The translations under genes were made by a program, and so were the position numbers. Below, in pieces: positions 1 to 6,597 of a DNA stretch of 9,474 nucleotides (its first letter is position 1; the number at the start of each line of letters is the position of its first letter). Source of the stretch: DATCSE01 sp036568605 (GTDB lineage Bacteria; Pseudomonadota; Gammaproteobacteria; Burkholderiales; Burkholderiaceae_C). Under the pieces are notes generated by a model that was not told the origin of the DNA, made no database searches, and worked only from the letters and a program-made list of their open reading frames with translations. The stretch lies in assembly GCA_036568605.1 (NCBI GenBank), contig DATCSE010000399.1:1-9474 (forward strand), given 5' to 3'.

Positions 1-39
1 GCCTTCATCTGCGCTACGCTTGCGCGCCCGCCACGAGCC

Positions 40-1770
40 GTGCCGTCCGATGAGCCCGTTCCGATGAACCCGCGAGCGCCGAACGGTGCGAGCAGCGCGC
101 CGCCCGCCGCGACGGTCGAGGCCTTGCTCGAGCGCGCCGGCGAGCTGTTCATGTCGGCGCCGAACCAGGCCCTGGCCTGTGCCGACGAGGCGCTCGCGCT
201 GCTGCCGCGGGTCGAACCGGACACGGCCTCCGCTGCGCACGCGCTCGCGCGGCGTGCTCGCGGCATCGCGCTGCATTTCGCCGGCCGGCACGCCGACGGC
301 CTGGCCGAGTTGAACCGGGCGCTGGCCGCGGCGCCGCCGGAGGACCCGGCGGTGCAGTCGCGGGTGCTGCGCGCGTTGTCGATCGGCTGCGAGGTCTCCG
401 GCGCGGTCGACGAGGCGCTGGCCTGGGCCCAGCGCTCGCTCGAGGCCGCGCGGCGCCAGCCGGAGCAGCGGCTGGTCGCCGACGCGCTGCTCAGCGTCGG
501 CATCGCGTGCTCGCGCGCCGGCCAGTACGAGGCCGGGCTCGATCACTTCCGCCAGGTGCTGGCGCTGTTCGAATCGCGCGGCGACCGCAGCGGCTGCATG
601 AGCGTGCTGAACAACCTGGGCATCAACTGCAAGAACCTGGGCCGCCACGACGAGGCGATCGCCTACCTCGAACACGGCCTCGCGATCGCGGCCGAGGTCG
701 GCGATGCGGCGGCCGGCGCGGTGCTGCGCTCCAACCTCGGCGAGCCGCTGCTCGCGCTCGGCCGGCTGGACGAGGCCCGGCACGCGCTCGAGGCGGCGAT
801 CGCCGCGCTGGGCGCGGCCGGTTATCGCGAAGGCGAGATCCATGCACGCGTCACGCACGGCCGCGTGCTGCTCGCGCTGGGCCGTGCCGATGCCGCGCAG
901 CTCGAGCTGGAGCATGCGCTGCAAGTCGCCGGGGACACCGGCGGCCGCAACGACGCGGCCCGCGCGCACCTGGCGCTGGCCGAGCTGCACAAGGCCGCCG
1001 GCCGCTTCGAGACCGCGCTGCGCCACCACGAGGCCTTCCACGCCGCCGAGCGCGCGCAGTTCAACGCCGACTCGGACCGCAGAATCGGCGCGCTGCGCGT
1101 GCAGCTCGAGGTCGCCGATGCGCGCCACGAGGCCGAGCTGCATCGGCTCAAGCATGTCGAGATCGCGCAGGCGCACGACGAGCTGAAAGCGCTGCACGCC
1201 GCGCTGCTCGCGGCCGACGGCGAAAAGAACGCGTTGCTTGCCCGGCTCGCCGAGCAGAGCCGCACCGATGCGCTGACCGGCCTTGCGAACCGGCGCTGGC
1301 TCGACGAGCGGCTGGCCGAAGAGCTGCAGCGCGCGCGCCGCCACGCCAAGCCGCTCGCGGTCGCGATGTGCGACCTGGACTTCTTCAAGCGCATCAACGA
1401 CCGCTTCGGCCATGCGGTCGGCGACGAAGTGCTGCGGCGCGTCGCCGCGATCCTGCGCGAGCGCTGCCGCAGCACCGACCTGGTCGCGCGCTACGGCGGC
1501 GAGGAGTTCTGCATCGCGTTCCTCGAGGCGGATGCGGCGCACGCGGTGCGCAGCTGCGAGGACGTGCGCAGCGCGGTCGCCGCGCACGACTGGAGGCGCG
1601 TGCACCCGGCGCTCGCGGTGACGCTGTCGATCGGCGTGGCCGACCTGGTCCACGAGCACCGGGACGACGCCCGCCTGCACGACGCGCACGCGCTGCTGGC
1701 CGATGCCGACCGGCAGCTCTACCGCGCCAAGCGCGACGGCAAGAACCGGGTGCAGTGGCAGGCCGCGTGA
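40..1770 (+). CDS. TPR-repeat diguanylate cyclase (GGDEF protein)
   Basis: Predicted to make cyclic di-GMP from two GTP in the cytoplasm; there is no signal peptide or membrane segment. Residues about 26-340 are helical TPR-type repeats (for example NNLGINCKNLGRHDEAIAYL at 191-210), usually a protein-binding sensor region. Residues 345-408 look like a coiled-coil linker, and the GGDEF domain covers about 409-574. Its active-site motif is GGEEF at 486-490, the metal-binding DLDFFK is at 445-450, and the inhibitory I-site RxxD (RSTD, 477-480) is intact, so both catalysis and product inhibition look possible. There is no EAL domain. The start is uncertain: GTG at 40 is the longest frame, ATG at 64 is equally plausible, and neither has a strong Shine-Dalgarno. 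The gene converges on the sox operon. The signal sensed cannot be read from the sequence. Confidence 0.93.
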   Translation: MPSDEPVPMNPRAPNGASSAPPAATVEALLERAGELFMSAPNQALACADEALALLPRVEPDTASAAHALARRARGIALHFAGRHADGLAELNRALAAAPPEDPAVQSRVLRALSIGCEVSGAVDEALAWAQRSLEAARRQPEQRLVADALLSVGIACSRAGQYEAGLDHFRQVLALFESRGDRSGCMSVLNNLGINCKNLGRHDEAIAYLEHGLAIAAEVGDAAAGAVLRSNLGEPLLALGRLDEARHALEAAIAALGAAGYREGEIHARVTHGRVLLALGRADAAQLELEHALQVAGDTGGRNDAARAHLALAELHKAAGRFETALRHHEAFHAAERAQFNADSDRRIGALRVQLEVADARHEAELHRLKHVEIAQAHDELKALHAALLAADGEKNALLARLAEQSRTDALTGLANRRWLDERLAEELQRARRHAKPLAVAMCDLDFFKRINDRFGHAVGDEVLRRVAAILRERCRSTDLVARYGGEEFCIAFLEADAAHAVRSCEDVRSAVAAHDWRRVHPALAVTLSIGVADLVHEHRDDARLHDAHALLADADRQLYRAKRDGKNRVQWQAA

Positions 1771-1812
1771 ACTGTTGCAAGCCGCGAGAACCACCGTTCA
1801 CCCCTGCCCCTC

Positions 1813-1889
1813 AAAAACCACCGTTCGCGCTGAGCCTGTCGAAGCGCCCGCGAGACACACGCGGCTTCGACAAGCTCAGCCCGAACGGT
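1813..1889 (-). terminator. Possible terminator of the sox operon
   Basis: In RNA transcribed from soxB the inverted repeat forms a stem of about 26 bp. Three bases after the stem comes a run of five U (plus-strand AAAAA at 1813-1817). No comparable T-run follows the hairpin on the plus strand, so termination should be better for sox than for the cyclase gene. The long stem and short U-run are not textbook, so the call is tentative. Confidence 0.4.
1820..1889. repeat. Long inverted repeat between convergent genes (REP-like)
   Basis: The arms at 1820-1845 and 1864-1889 are complementary at 24 of 26 positions around an 18-base spacer. Each arm carries the pattern CCGTTC...CTGAG...TCGAAG, which I recognise as an extragenic palindrome family common in GC-rich proteobacteria. 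It sits between the stop of the diguanylate cyclase (1770) and the stop of soxB (1949). A related single arm occurs inside the sensor kinase gene (7227-7250). Confidence 0.85.
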
Positions 1890-1948
1890 TGGGTGAGGCT
1901 CGGGCAACATGATCAAGACGTCGAGGTCATGAGCAACAAGGTCGGCAG

Positions 1949-3691
1949 TCAGCCGTTCTCGAACCCTGGGTCGCCCTGCACGCCGACCAGCCGCGGCGTG
2001 TAGCCGCTGCGCGCGGCGACACGGCCGCCGGGCTGCGCGGTCAGCCACGCTTCGACCACGTCCCACACCGGCTTGGTTCCGGGTGCGTGGCGCGCCTCTT
2101 CGGCCACCGGCGCCCAGCCGGCGACCTTGTAGCGCTTGTCGGCCGCCAGCGGCTTGCCGTTCAGCCTCAGATCGCCGATGCGCTCGCCGATCTTCGCGCC
2201 CGGCGTGCAGGCATAGGTCAAGCCGCCGACGCGCACCATGTCGCCGCCCTGCTGGTAGTACGGGTCGGGGTTGAACAGGTTGTCGGCCACGTCCTCGAGC
2301 ACGGTCTTGATCGTCGCGCCGCTCATCTCGGTGACGGTCGCGTACGGGTAGGTGATCGCGAGCTGGTCCATCAGCCGCTCGCGCGTGATCACGTCGCCGG
2401 GCAGCAGCGAGGTGCCCCAGCGGAACCCCGGCGAGAACGCGATCTCGGCGCCCTGCACCTGCAGCAGCGCATCGCAGATCAGCTGGTCCCACGAGCCGTT
2501 GAAGTTGCCGCGCCGGTACAGCAGGCCGTCGGTGACCGCGAGCTTCTCGGCGAGCTTCGCCTCGAACGGCGCGCGCAGCTTCGCGATCAGCGCAGCCATC
2601 GCGGGGTCGGGCGCGAGCACGTCGGCGAACACCGGCACGAGGCGGTAGCGGTAGTCGGCGACGCGGCCGTCCTTCACCGCGAAGTCCATCACGCCGAGGA
2701 ACTTGCCGTGGCTGCCGGCGTTCGTGACCAGCGTCGTGCCGCCGGCGTTCGCGACCGGCACCGCGACCGGCACGCCATCGTGCGTGTGGCCGCCGAGGAT
2801 CGCGTCGATGCCGCGCACGCGGCCGGCCATCTTCAGGTCCACGTCCATGCCGTTGTGCGACAGCACGACGACCACCTGTGCGCCCTTGCCGCGCACCTCG
2901 TCGACCATCTTCTGCAGGTTCTCGTCCTGGATGCCGAAGCTCCAGTCGGCGACGAAATAGCGCGGGTTCGCGATCGGCGTGTACGGGAACGCCTGGCCGA
3001 TGATCGCGCAGGGCACGCCGTTGATCTCGCGCAACGTGTACGGCGCGAACACCGGGTCGCCGAAGTCGGCGGTCTTGACGTTCTGCGCGAGGAACTCGAT
3101 GCGGCCCTTCAGCTCGTGGTCGACGAGCTGGCGCACGCGCTCCATTCCGTAGGTGAACTCCCAGTGGCCGGTCATCACGTCCACGCCGAGCAGCTTGCTG
3201 GCCTCGACCATGTCCTGCCCGCGGGTCCACAACGCCGTGGCCGAGCCTTGCCAGGTGTCGCCGCCGTCGAGCAGCAGCGCGCCGGGCCGGCTCGCGCGCA
3301 GACGCTGCACCAGCGTCGCGAGGTGCGCGAAGCCGCCGACCTTGCCGTAGCGCCGCGCCGCGGTCTCGAAATCCCGGCTGGTCAGCCCATGTGCTGCGCG
3401 CGACCCGGGTGCGATGCCCGCCGTCGCGAGCAGCCGCTCGCCGACCAGGTGCGGCAGCTTGCCGCGCATCGCGCCGACGCCGATGTTGACGTTGGGCTCG
3501 CGGAACCGGATCGGCAGCAGCTGCGCATGGCAATCGGTCATGTGCAGGAACGAGACGTTGCCGAAGCGCGGCAGCTCGTACAGCGCGCGCTCGGCCGCTT
3601 GGGCATCGGCGTCCGCATGGCGGCCGAGCGCCATGCCGGCGGTCGAGGCGGCGCCGAGCGCCTGCACGAATTCGCGGCGGGTGAGGCTCAC
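1949..3691 (-). CDS. soxB: SoxB, sulfate thiol esterase of the Sox system
   Basis: Periplasmic di-metal hydrolase that removes the terminal sulfonate from the sulfur chain on SoxY and releases sulfate. The 580 aa protein belongs to the 5'-nucleotidase/metallophosphatase family. Metal-binding motifs are visible: TDCHAQ (52-57), GGDTWQG (143-149), the SoxB-type TGHWEFTYG (174-182), LSHNG (277-281) and GGHTHDG (300-306). The C-terminal nucleotidase domain runs to about residue 565. The N-terminus TRREFVQALGAASTAG is a Tat signal with twin arginines at 5-6. The start is GTG. An in-frame TGA three codons upstream, supplied by the adjoining palindromic repeat, rules out any earlier start. The Shine-Dalgarno is poor and lies within that repeat. 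It is last in the operon, 122 bases after soxX, most of which is the repeat. Confidence 0.97.
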   Translation of the reverse strand: MSLTRREFVQALGAASTAGMALGRHADADAQAAERALYELPRFGNVSFLHMTDCHAQLLPIRFREPNVNIGVGAMRGKLPHLVGERLLATAGIAPGSRAAHGLTSRDFETAARRYGKVGGFAHLATLVQRLRASRPGALLLDGGDTWQGSATALWTRGQDMVEASKLLGVDVMTGHWEFTYGMERVRQLVDHELKGRIEFLAQNVKTADFGDPVFAPYTLREINGVPCAIIGQAFPYTPIANPRYFVADWSFGIQDENLQKMVDEVRGKGAQVVVVLSHNGMDVDLKMAGRVRGIDAILGGHTHDGVPVAVPVANAGGTTLVTNAGSHGKFLGVMDFAVKDGRVADYRYRLVPVFADVLAPDPAMAALIAKLRAPFEAKLAEKLAVTDGLLYRRGNFNGSWDQLICDALLQVQGAEIAFSPGFRWGTSLLPGDVITRERLMDQLAITYPYATVTEMSGATIKTVLEDVADNLFNPDPYYQQGGDMVRVGGLTYACTPGAKIGERIGDLRLNGKPLAADKRYKVAGWAPVAEEARHAPGTKPVWDVVEAWLTAQPGGRVAARSGYTPRLVGVQGDPGFENG

Positions 3692-3790
3692 GGGCCCTCA
3701 CCCCAGCCCTCTCCCAGAGGGAGAGGGAGAAATTCAAGAGGTCGCGACACAATTCCCTCTCCCTCTGGGAGAGGGTTAGGGTGAGGGCCC
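3692..3790. repeat. Palindromic element inside the sox operon (soxX-soxB gap)
   Basis: Arms at 3692-3728 and 3754-3790 (37 bp each) are complementary at 35 of 37 positions around a 25-base spacer. Each arm also contains its own 9-bp hairpin: CCCTCTCCC then AGA then GGGAGAGGG at 3708-3728, with a matching copy in the other arm. This is the CCCTCACCC...CCCTCTCCC type of dispersed intergenic repeat. It ends exactly at the base before the soxB start codon. Without it the soxX-soxB gap would be only 23 bases, which suggests insertion into a tight operon. Confidence 0.92.
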
Positions 3791-3813
3791 GCGAGCATCT
3801 CAGTGTCGCCCAC

Positions 3814-4467
3814 TCACTGATTCACCGGCGACTTCGGATCGAGCAGCAGCGCCATCAGGTTCTTCAGCTGCGTCTCGTCGAGCAGACCATGCTGGCCGAA
3901 GCGCGGCATGCCGGAGCAGGCATTGGTCGCTTTCGCGTTCCACAGCTTGCCCCAGGTGTATTCGACGATGGGGCGGGCCGCCGGCGATGCCGGGTCGGTC
4001 ACGCCGCGCAGCTTGCCGTACTGGTACAGGCTCGGGCCTATCGTGCCGTACGAGATCTCGGCCTTGCTGATCTGGTGGCAGTTGTAGCAGTTGCCGCCAT
4101 TGGCCGACGGCGCGGTCGACGCGTCGGTCCAGGTCATGCCGCGGCCGTTCTGCGCGAGCGCCTCGCCGGCCTTCCAGTCGCCAATGAACTGGCCGTCACG
4201 GGGAAGCTGGATCGTCTTCGCATTGGCCGCTTCGATCGCCGTGCGGGTGGCCTCGGGCAGCGGCGCGCCGAGCGCCTTCGAGCACGCGGCATCGGCTTCG
4301 TCCTGCTGCAGCCGGTCGATCTTCGCGATGCCCTGGTCGCGGAACGAACGCTGCATCATCTGCTGGGTCGCCGCGTCGTAGTCGATCGCCGGTGTCGACG
4401 CAGCGCAGCCGGCAATCGCCGCAACGCCGGCCACGAGCACGCGGATCTTCGTCATCCTCATCGTCAT
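3814..4467 (-). CDS. soxX: SoxX, c-type cytochrome subunit of SoxXA
   Basis: Mono-haem cytochrome c that pairs with SoxA to couple thiosulfate oxidatively to the SoxY cysteine and receives the electrons. The 217 aa protein has one haem site CYNCH (C127, C130, H131) after GGN, and the likely distal Met ligand is M187 in SGMPRFGQ. The N-terminus is a hydrophobic signal ending in IAGC (18-21), which fits a lipobox and would make this a lipoprotein. An N-terminal region of about 70 residues precedes the haem domain, so it is a long form compared with the small alphaproteobacterial SoxX. ATGs at 4467, 4461 and 4455 are all in frame. The first is chosen because GAGGAAG, overlapping the soxA stop, lies about 10 bases before it. 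It starts 14 bases after soxA. Confidence 0.95.
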   Translation of the reverse strand: MTMRMTKIRVLVAGVAAIAGCAASTPAIDYDAATQQMMQRSFRDQGIAKIDRLQQDEADAACSKALGAPLPEATRTAIEAANAKTIQLPRDGQFIGDWKAGEALAQNGRGMTWTDASTAPSANGGNCYNCHQISKAEISYGTIGPSLYQYGKLRGVTDPASPAARPIVEYTWGKLWNAKATNACSGMPRFGQHGLLDETQLKNLMALLLDPKSPVNQ

Positions 4468-4481
4468 CGTTGGTCGCTTCC

Positions 4482-5297
4482 TCAGCGCTTGAGCGACGGC
4501 GCGATCGACGCCGCGCCCTTCGCGTTGACGCCCATGTAGACGCCCAGCGCGATCGTCACGTCCGAGGCGAAGCCCGGGTACGGGAAACGCTGCTGGCGGT
4601 AGCAGTCGTTGAGCCGGCGCTGCATGCTCCACAGCTCGCCGCTGCTGACGCGGTATGCCGGCCAGGCCGCGAAGCCGACGCCGTCGCCAGGGTTCTTCGT
4701 CAGCTCCGGCAGTTCCTGCAGACGGATGCGCTTGCCCGCCTCGCCATGGCACGACGCGCAGGCGAAGTCGTGCGAACCGGCGCGGTAGAAGAACGCGCGC
4801 TTGCCGAGCTCGTACATCGTGCGTTCCTCGACACGACCTTGCGGCAGGTTGAACTTCAGGCCGGCCGATTCGGACGCGACATACGCGACCAGTGCCTCGA
4901 CGTTCGCCTGCTCGCCCTTGCCGAACGGCGTCGCCGCGGTCTCGGCAGCGCTGATGCCTTGCAGCGTCTCGCTGCAGCTCAGCAGCCGGGACTCGAGGTC
5001 CTGCACGCGGCCGGTGTCGGCGAAGTAGCGCGGCAGCTCGACGAACGCGCCCTTCACGACACCCGGGCCCTTGCCCAGGTCGCAGCGCTCGAGCGAGGCG
5101 TTCTTCGGGCCGCGCCGGGTCTTCCACAAGCTCTCGCCCTTTGCGATGAAGAGCTCGGCGGGGTTGCCGTCGGCCGATGATTTCGCCGGTGCGGGCGATT
5201 GGGCCCTTGAGGCCGTGACGGTCATGGTCATGGCCGCGAAGCCCAGCGCGACAGCGAAGCCGCGGGCCACCGCACCGCGTTGCAGGATGCGCGTCAT
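4482..5297 (-). CDS. soxA: SoxA, catalytic cytochrome subunit of SoxXA
   Basis: Periplasmic haem subunit of L-cysteine S-thiosulfotransferase, which attaches thiosulfate to SoxY. The 271 aa protein has an N-terminal Sec-type signal (about 1-32, hydrophobic 13-28, likely cut near SRA-Q). There is one haem site, CASCH (C180, C183, H184). The active-site cysteine expected to act as haem ligand and persulfide carrier is C232 in NDCYRQQRFPYPG. The place of the first haem in di-haem SoxA is taken by C72 (ERCDLGKGPG) with C108 (LLSC) available, but no CxxCH, so this is the single-haem type. The start ATG follows a GAGGGGGG Shine-Dalgarno that overlaps the soxZ stop, leaving only 10 bases between the genes. 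Confidence 0.96.
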   Translation of the reverse strand: MTRILQRGAVARGFAVALGFAAMTMTVTASRAQSPAPAKSSADGNPAELFIAKGESLWKTRRGPKNASLERCDLGKGPGVVKGAFVELPRYFADTGRVQDLESRLLSCSETLQGISAAETAATPFGKGEQANVEALVAYVASESAGLKFNLPQGRVEERTMYELGKRAFFYRAGSHDFACASCHGEAGKRIRLQELPELTKNPGDGVGFAAWPAYRVSSGELWSMQRRLNDCYRQQRFPYPGFASDVTIALGVYMGVNAKGAASIAPSLKR

Positions 5298-5307
5298 CGT
5301 GCCCCCC

Positions 5308-5622
5308 TCAGGTCACGACCGCTTCGTCGGTGCGCGTGTCGCCGTGGTTGTCGATCCATGTGATGCTGACCTTGTCGCCGGCCTTCGCGCCCTTGACCAT
5401 GAATTGCAGGAACGGGTTCTTCGCGACCGCGGGGCCCCACTGCGCGCTCAGCACGTCCTTGCCGTTGAGCTTCGCGGTGACCTGCTGGATGTGCCAGGCC
5501 GGGATGATCTTGCCGGCCGCGTCCTTGCGCTGGCCGGTCTCCATCTCGTGCGCCATCAGCACGCGCACGGTCGTCTTGTTGTCGGCGCCAGCCTGGGCGC
5601 GTATGCGCATCGGGTCTGCCAT
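5308..5622 (-). CDS. soxZ: SoxZ, sulfur carrier subunit
   Basis: Structural partner of SoxY in the SoxYZ carrier, on which sulfur intermediates are processed in the periplasm. The 104 aa length is normal for the family. It begins MADPMRIRAQ and has the family's beta-sandwich pattern, including MAHEMETGQRKD (23-34), KIIPAWHI, NGKDVLSAQWGPAVAKNPF and a C-terminal ITWIDNHGDTRTDEA. It has no signal peptide and no cysteine. In this family SoxZ is thought to be exported in complex with Tat-targeted SoxY. A good Shine-Dalgarno (GAGGAG) precedes the ATG, and the gene starts 27 bases after the soxY stop. Confidence 0.97.
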   Translation of the reverse strand: MADPMRIRAQAGADNKTTVRVLMAHEMETGQRKDAAGKIIPAWHIQQVTAKLNGKDVLSAQWGPAVAKNPFLQFMVKGAKAGDKVSITWIDNHGDTRTDEAVVT

Positions 5623-5649
5623 GTTCGTTCTCCTCGTGTCGTTGTTGCC

Positions 5650-6147
5650 TCACCCGCCGCAGCCGCCCAGCGTGACCTTCACTTCCTTCTTCGCATAGAG
5701 CACGCGGCCGTCGTTCATCAGCGCGACCGCATAGACGTCGGACGACTGGCCCATCTTCACGCGGGTCGAGAAGCTCGCATCGATCATCTCGTTGACGTCG
5801 AACACCGCCGACAGCACCGACGGGTTCTTCTCGACCAGCAGCGCGATGCGCTTGACACCCGGCAGCACGGTCGATGCGCCGACCGGCACGACCGCGCCGT
5901 TCTCGGCAATGTCGGGCGCGGTGAGGGTCACGTCGGCACTGGCGACCGGTGAGCCGACGCCCAGCGCCTTCAACGCCTCGCCGATCGCCTTGGCGTCGAA
6001 CGCCGCCTGGTTGTAGCCGGCCGCCTGGGCACGCGCGACACCGGGCAGCACGCCGGCGCTCAGCAGCAGCAGCGCGACCTTCGCCGATCCGGCCAGCGCC
6101 TCGCGCCGCGTCGGCCGCCTCCGGTCGAGGGTGGTTGTCATGGGCAT
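5650..6147 (-). CDS. soxY: SoxY, sulfur carrier with C-terminal swinging-arm cysteine
   Basis: Carrier protein of the Sox cycle; intermediates are bound covalently to its C-terminal cysteine. The 165 aa protein ends in VTLGGCGG, the diagnostic SoxY tail, with the carrier cysteine at C163. The N-terminus has a Tat-type signal: twin arginines in TRREALAG (13-20), a hydrophobic stretch SAKVALLLLSAGVLPG (21-36) and a likely cut after ARA (40). ATG at 6147 is chosen over the in-frame ATG at 6141 because AGGAGA lies six bases upstream of it. The same frame stays open much further upstream, but that part has no SoxY-like sequence. It is the first gene of soxYZAXB. No soxCD precedes it, only a 450-base non-coding stretch. 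Confidence 0.96.
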   Translation of the reverse strand: MPMTTTLDRRRPTRREALAGSAKVALLLLSAGVLPGVARAQAAGYNQAAFDAKAIGEALKALGVGSPVASADVTLTAPDIAENGAVVPVGASTVLPGVKRIALLVEKNPSVLSAVFDVNEMIDASFSTRVKMGQSSDVYAVALMNDGRVLYAKKEVKVTLGGCGG

Positions 6148-6160
6148 TCGTGTTCTCCTC

Positions 6161-6181
6161 TGTGCACATGGGCCCGGGCCC
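6161..6181. promoter_or_regulatory. Two palindromes just upstream of the soxY ribosome-binding site
   Basis: TGTGCACA (6161-6168) is a perfect 8-bp palindrome and GGGCCCGGGCCC (6170-6181) a perfect 12-bp one. Both lie directly upstream of the AGGAGA of soxY. They could be an operator or an mRNA structure. In DNA this GC-rich they may also be chance. No -10/-35 promoter can be read with confidence nearby. Confidence 0.25.
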
Positions 6182-6190
6182 GGCGGCAGT

Positions 6191-6309
6191 GGCCGTCTCG
6201 GCAATCCAGCGCGCGATCGTACGCGCGTCGCACTGGGGGATCGTTTGTGGTGGCATCGCGGCCGCACCGCGACGCCGCTGGCGCCGGCGCGAACCTTCAG
6301 CGCGAGATG
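6191..6309 (-). pseudogene. Frameshifted 3' remnant of a class I cytochrome c gene
   Basis: One minus-strand frame reads HLALKVRAGASGV (6309-6271) and another reads MPPQTIPQCDARTIARWIA (6256-6200), continuing ETA to 6191. Together they match the C-terminal pattern of cytochrome c551-type proteins. An example is the Pseudomonas pattern LAQRIKNGSQGV, five residues, then MPPN, then a helix ending LAKWVLS. The Val and Met codons are separated by 14 bases where the family would need 15, so a single lost base explains the frame change. No CxxCH motif is found in any minus frame back to 6600, so the haem-binding half is gone, and no stop codon follows at the expected place. The remnant lies directly upstream of soxY, where cytochrome genes or soxCD sit in many sox clusters. 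Recognition is by eye only. Confidence 0.5.
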
Positions 6310-6345
6310 GCGCCGCCTGAACGCGCGAGCCTGCCCAGAAGTCGA

Positions 6346-6375
6346 AAGGGCGCCGGGTGTGAACCAGGCGCCCTT
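6346..6375. terminator. Terminator-like hairpin between sensor kinase and sox operon
   Basis: AAGGGCGCC (6346-6354) and GGCGCCCTT (6367-6375) form a perfect 9-bp GC-rich stem with a 12-base loop. On the minus strand it is followed by T then CGACTTCT, a weak T-tract. On the plus strand it is followed by CGCGTTTTGC. It would plausibly end transcripts from the regulator-kinase operon about 220 bases after the kinase stop and insulate soxYZAXB from it. Confidence 0.5.
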
Positions 6376-6597
6376 CGCGTTTTGCATGGACCGCCCAACG
6401 CGGCCCTGTTCCAAGCATCCGACGGCGCTTGGCCGTGGTGCATGCTGACGTGTCTCCTCAGCCCCCCGCGCTGCGAGCACCAGACCGGTGCCTGCTGCGA
6501 GTGGCGAGACTGTAGGCCGCCTGGAGCTTGTCCGCACTAGGATTTTCCCGCCTGCGCCCACCATCCGAGCCCCAAGCGCCCTTCCTGGAGCGCCCCA
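6376..6597. other. Non-coding stretch downstream of the sensor kinase
   Basis: No protein family, RNA gene or repeat is recognised here. On the minus strand there is a Shine-Dalgarno-like GAGGAG (6454-6459) ten bases before an ATG (6441-6443). That ATG opens a 48-codon frame running through the terminator hairpin to a stop at 6297. The encoded peptide is rich in Arg, Gly and Pro and resembles nothing I know. Confidence 0.4.

Noticed and set aside
507..2003. Plus-strand open frame of 498 codons overlapping the diguanylate cyclase.
   Set aside because: Extremely Arg-rich product in an alternate frame; the cyclase frame has clear TPR and GGDEF motifs.
1719..3752. Minus-strand open frame of 677 codons in a second frame over soxB, starting inside the palindromic element.
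   Set aside because: Its first residues are just the translated repeat and the rest is Arg/Ala-rich shadow of soxB.
2087..3784. Plus-strand open frame of 565 codons opposite soxB.
   Set aside because: It mirrors the codon bias of soxB in GC-rich DNA, has His/Arg/Gln-rich composition and no recognisable domain, while soxB on the other strand has all family motifs.
3692..3790. Insertion sequence or CRISPR-like array suggested by repeated CCCTCTCCC blocks.
   Set aside because: There is no transposase, only two inverted arms, and no regular repeat-spacer pattern. It fits a dispersed extragenic palindrome.
6210..6227. CGCGCG-ATCGTA-CGCGCG imperfect palindrome considered as an operator.
   Set aside because: CG-rich strings of this kind arise by chance in this base composition, and it lies within the coding remnant of the cytochrome fragment.
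6148..6564. Upstream extension of the soxY frame adding 139 residues.
   Set aside because: The extension has no SoxY-like or signal-peptide character, passes through the terminator hairpin, and a good ribosome-binding site fits ATG 6147. One part of it (KVRAGASGV) is instead explained by the cytochrome remnant.
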